Origin: Actinomycetes bacterium
GTDB taxonomy: Bacteria; Actinomycetota; Actinomycetes; Propionibacteriales; Propionibacteriaceae
Length of the DNA stretch: 6,921 nucleotides
Reading direction: 5' to 3'
NCBI GenBank assembly: GCA_023387135.1
Contig: JAEWIK010000319.1
Span: 1-6,921 of the forward strand
Position numbers and translations under genes: made by a program. This document shows positions 5,541 to 6,921 of the stretch, piece by piece (the stretch's first letter is position 1; each line of letters starts with the position of its first letter). The notes under the pieces are model-generated. The model searched no databases and was not told where the DNA came from. It saw nothing but the letters and a program-made list of their open reading frames with translations.

Positions 5541-6026
5541 GAGCTTGCGGCCGTCCGCGTCGCGCATGTTGCCCGACAGCATGAGGATGAAGTCGGCGAC
5601 GCACCACAGGCCGAACACGATCCAGAGGATCCAGAAGAAGGGCGGCTGCAGCACCGACATCAGGATGCAGAACACCAGGATCGCCATGCTGAGGAAGCCG
5701 GTGCGCTGGTCACCGATGTAGAACCTGCCGGCGCCGATCGGGCCCAGGAAGAGCTGCAGGAAGGCCGCCACCCAGCGGTTGTGTTGGGACATCGGCTCGC
5801 CGGTGATCGGGTCGACGCGGACCTTGCCGGCCACGACGTACTGCGGGACGACAGCCATCGCCTGGCCGGGTGTCACGGCGTGGGGTTGGACGGGCTGCGG
5901 TGCTGGCTCGGGGCGTGGCGGGTCTGGCTCGTCCCACGCCGGATAGGGGGTGAACCCTGCTTGACCAGGCTCCTGTGCCGGCTGCGCATCGGGTGCCCCG
6001 GGATTCGAGTGCTCCGTGCTGCTCAC
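5535..6026 (-). CDS. TM2-domain membrane protein with proline-rich N-terminus
   Basis: 163 residues from the GTG at 6026. Residues 1-60 are rich in P, Q, A and E with no predicted structure. The TM2 domain follows (about 82-152): WVAAFLQLF, then GPIGAGRFYIGD (95-106), hydrophobic segment 110-127, a short turn LQPPF, hydrophobic segment 129-150, and VADFILML (143-150). The G-x-x-G-x-x-RFY-x-G turn and the D-F pair in the last helix are the family's characteristic residues. TM2 proteins are small integral membrane proteins of unclear role in bacteria. No Shine-Dalgarno sequence precedes the start; a -10 box TAGGCT ends seven bases upstream, so the message is probably leaderless. It converges with the SH3/peptidase gene across a 238-base gap that contains the terminator. 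Confidence 0.93.
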   Translation of the reverse strand: MSSTEHSNPGAPDAQPAQEPGQAGFTPYPAWDEPDPPRPEPAPQPVQPHAVTPGQAMAVVPQYVVAGKVRVDPITGEPMSQHNRWVAAFLQLFLGPIGAGRFYIGDQRTGFLSMAILVFCILMSVLQPPFFWILWIVFGLWCVADFILMLSGNMRDADGRKLR

Positions 6027-6033
6027 GCAGGAA

Positions 6034-6060
6034 AGCCTAGACGTAAACGCTGTGTGCCAA
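6034..6060 (-). promoter_or_regulatory. Leaderless-type promoter of TM2 gene
   Basis: On the minus strand TTGGCA (6055-6060) and TAGGCT (6034-6039) are 15 bases apart, and TAGGCT is separated from the GTG start by exactly seven bases. TANNNT followed by 6-7 bases and RTG is the usual signature of leaderless genes in actinobacteria. This decides the start at 6026. Confidence 0.6.
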
Positions 6061-6128
6061 GACCTTCCCGCCTGATTCGGTCACCCTCATTCTGCCGCGA
6101 GGAGCACCCGCTCCCCCGCGCCGTTGTT

Positions 6129-6158
6129 TTGGGGCTGACTATCGCTGGGCCGTATAGT
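6129..6158 (+). promoter_or_regulatory. Promoter of tRNA-Glu
   Basis: TATAGT (6153-6158) ends eleven bases before the mature tRNA-Glu 5' end. TTGGGG (6129-6134) is 18 bases upstream of it and could serve as a weak -35. The -10 is convincing, the -35 is not. Confidence 0.6.
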
Positions 6159-6169
6159 TCACGGGTCAG

Positions 6170-6242
6170 GTCCCCATCGTCTAGCGGCCTAGGACACCGC
6201 CCTTTCAAGGCGGCAGCGCGGGTTCGAATCCCGTTGGGGATG
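6170..6242 (+). tRNA. tRNA-Glu(UUC)
   Basis: A 73-nt cloverleaf: acceptor GTCCCCA pairs with TGGGGAT, the anticodon stem-loop is CCGCC-CTTTCAA-GGCGG (anticodon TTC), and the T-arm holds GGTTCGAATCC. CCA is encoded directly after the discriminator (6243-6245), unlike in the three other tRNA genes here. It converges with the tRNA-Asp/tRNA-Phe pair. Confidence 0.97.
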
Positions 6243-6245
6243 CCA

Positions 6246-6630
6246 GAGCGTGACTCCTCTCCGTCCGCCTCCCCAGAACGCCACAACGCGCCAACCACAG
6301 CCACCTCCACCCCCAGAGGGCCATGTGGTGCGTGCGCACGCCGCACACCCTCCCGCGCTCAAGCACTCAGCCACCGAGAAGACGGCGAAACGCCACCCCC
6401 ACAAGCGAACGCGACCACCCAGACACCAAGAAAACGAGCGAAATCCCAGCGAGAACAAGGAACGCAACCACCCCAGCTACCGCACAGACGAGCGAAACGC
6501 CACCACAGAGGGGGTGCGGGGGGGCGAAGCCTCCCCGCCCGGGGGTTCGCGGGGGTCGTCCCCCGCGAAGACAGGAACGCGACGATTCAGGCTCGTCGAG
6601 TGGCGAGCACTCTTCACCCAATTCGTCGCG
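6246..6630. other. 385-base spacer between convergent tRNAs, T-poor, with degenerate repeats
   Basis: No credible gene. By hand count 6361-6510 holds 57 A, 57 C, 33 G and 3 T, and 6368-6443 has no T at all. A degenerate unit, GAACGC or GAAACGC followed by an AC-rich tail, starts at 6276, 6387, 6407, 6460, 6494 and 6575; the longest exact pair is GCGAAACGCCACC at 6385-6397 and 6492-6504. Spacing is irregular, so it is not a CRISPR. The C-over-G excess on the plus strand could suit a Rho-type termination region for the tRNA-Glu transcript, which is inference. Several frames are open here only because T-poor sequence lacks TAA, TAG and TGA. Confidence 0.6.
6516..6569. repeat. Two adjacent 10-bp GC hairpins (REP-like or terminator)
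   Basis: First hairpin: 6516-6525 pairs with 6529-6538 (GCGGGGGGGC with GCCTCCCCGC, one G-U) around a GAA loop. Second: TTCGCGGGGG (6546-6555) with CCCCCGCGAA (6560-6569), perfect, loop TCGT. Only seven bases separate them. They lie 62 bases beyond the 3' end of tRNA-Phe, so they may end the tRNA-Asp-Phe transcript, or be a mobile REP-type palindromic element; neither has a T tract. Confidence 0.6.
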
Positions 6631-6703
6631 TGGCCAGGACCGGGATCGAACCGGTGACCTTTCACTTTTCAGGCGAACGCTCTACCGACTGAGCTACCTG
6701 GCC
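6631..6703 (-). tRNA. tRNA-Phe(GAA)
   Basis: A 73-nt minus-strand cloverleaf: acceptor GGCCAGG pairs perfectly with CCTGGCC, the anticodon loop is CTGAAAA (anticodon GAA) on a stem with one G-T pair, and the T-arm holds GGTTCGATCCC. CCA is not encoded. It lies 21 bases downstream of tRNA-Asp and is probably cotranscribed with it. Confidence 0.97.
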
Positions 6704-6724
6704 AGGAAGCATTCGCTGCTTCAG

Positions 6725-6798
6725 CGACCCCGACGGGACTCGAACCCGCGACCTCCGCCGTGACAGGGCGGCGCGCTAACCAACTGCGCTACGGGGCC
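6725..6798 (-). tRNA. tRNA-Asp(GUC)
   Basis: A 74-nt minus-strand cloverleaf: acceptor GGCCCCG pairs with CGGGGTC (one G-T), the anticodon stem-loop is CCGCC-CTGTCAC-GGCGG (anticodon GTC), and the T-arm holds GGTTCGAGTCC. Discriminator is G; CCA is not encoded. It is the first gene of the Asp-Phe pair. Glu, Asp and Phe tRNA genes are commonly neighbours in actinobacteria, though here Glu is on the opposite strand. Confidence 0.97.
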
Positions 6799-6838
6799 TT
6801 TGACAAGACCGTGCTGACCGTTTCTGGCCAGCCCCGAA

Positions 6839-6865
6839 ACTATAACGTAACCGCTCCGCGCGGAG
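6839..6865 (-). promoter_or_regulatory. Likely promoter of tRNA-Asp-Phe with palindrome
   Basis: TATAGT on minus (6839-6844) is a good -10, about 40 bases before tRNA-Asp. No good -35 is seen; instead the expected place is covered by the perfect 12-bp palindrome CTCCGCGCGGAG (6854-6865), which could be a binding site. On the plus strand the same gap contains an exact TTGACA (6800-6805) and TATAAC (6841-6846), spaced too far apart to act together. Confidence 0.45.
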
Positions 6866-6903
6866 GAAATCGAGGGGCGGCGGACTGGCTCCTGACCAGC
6901 GTC

Positions 6904-6921
6904 GGGGGGCCCCCGGGGGCG
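6904..6921. repeat. G/C-run palindrome at right edge
   Basis: Runs of 6 G, 5 C and 5 G follow each other (6904-6919), giving overlapping perfect palindromes. The composition is like the hairpins at 6516-6569, but the window ends here, so a full comparison is not possible. Confidence 0.35.

Noticed and set aside
6276..6588. CRISPR-like array
   Set aside because: Repeat units are short and degenerate, spacing is irregular (20 to 111 bases), and no cas genes are present.
5427..6692. 421-codon plus-strand frame
   Set aside because: It crosses the antisense of the TM2 gene, tRNA-Glu, the T-poor spacer and tRNA-Phe; it is open mainly because of base composition.
6800..6846. Plus-strand promoter TTGACA ... 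TATAAC near the right edge
   Set aside because: The two hexamers are 35 bases apart, too far to form one promoter.

Overview
The window looks like the chromosome of a high-GC actinobacterium. GC content is high, GTG starts are used, one start looks leaderless (TANNNT followed 7 nt later by GTG), and the TM2, zincin and SH3/LAS-peptidase proteins are of actinobacterial type. A Nocardioides-like member of the Propionibacteriales is my best guess, but that is inference, not something the sequence proves.

Left part, 1-2453 (accessory). This is the end of an integrative element lodged at the 3' end of a tRNA-Lys(UUU) gene. Next to the tRNA is a complete tyrosine recombinase (1167-2321, minus strand). 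Beyond it a minus-strand gene (1-977) stays open to the window edge. Its N-terminal half resembles DUF3644 and has an R-x4-H motif of HEPN ribonuclease type, so it is a candidate defence gene carried by the element. It uses TTA, CTA and ATA codons that are unusual in such a genome. The far end of the element lies outside the window.

Middle part, 2454-6026 (backbone). In order: tRNA-Lys (minus); a 247-residue protein (plus) with one N-terminal membrane helix followed by a stand-alone GroEL-type apical domain without equatorial ATPase domain; a convergent minimal zincin metallopeptidase (minus); a divergent secreted protein (plus) with four SH3-like repeats and a C-terminal LAS/M15-type zinc peptidase domain, preceded by a leader holding three 9-nt repeats and tandem hairpins and followed by a strong terminator; and a TM2-domain membrane protein (minus).

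Right part, 6027-6921 (tRNA region). tRNA-Glu(UUC) on plus converges with a tRNA-Asp(GUC)-tRNA-Phe(GAA) pair on minus. The spacer between them is almost free of T on the plus strand, carries a degenerate GAACGC-type repeat, and ends in two adjacent 10-bp GC hairpins. The right edge stops in another G/C-run palindrome.

The backbone genes do not form one pathway. The common theme is the cell envelope: a membrane-anchored chaperone-like domain, a secreted peptidoglycan hydrolase-like protein and a TM2 protein. The most interesting items are the membrane-anchored GroEL apical-domain protein and the HEPN-like gene on the tRNA-Lys element.
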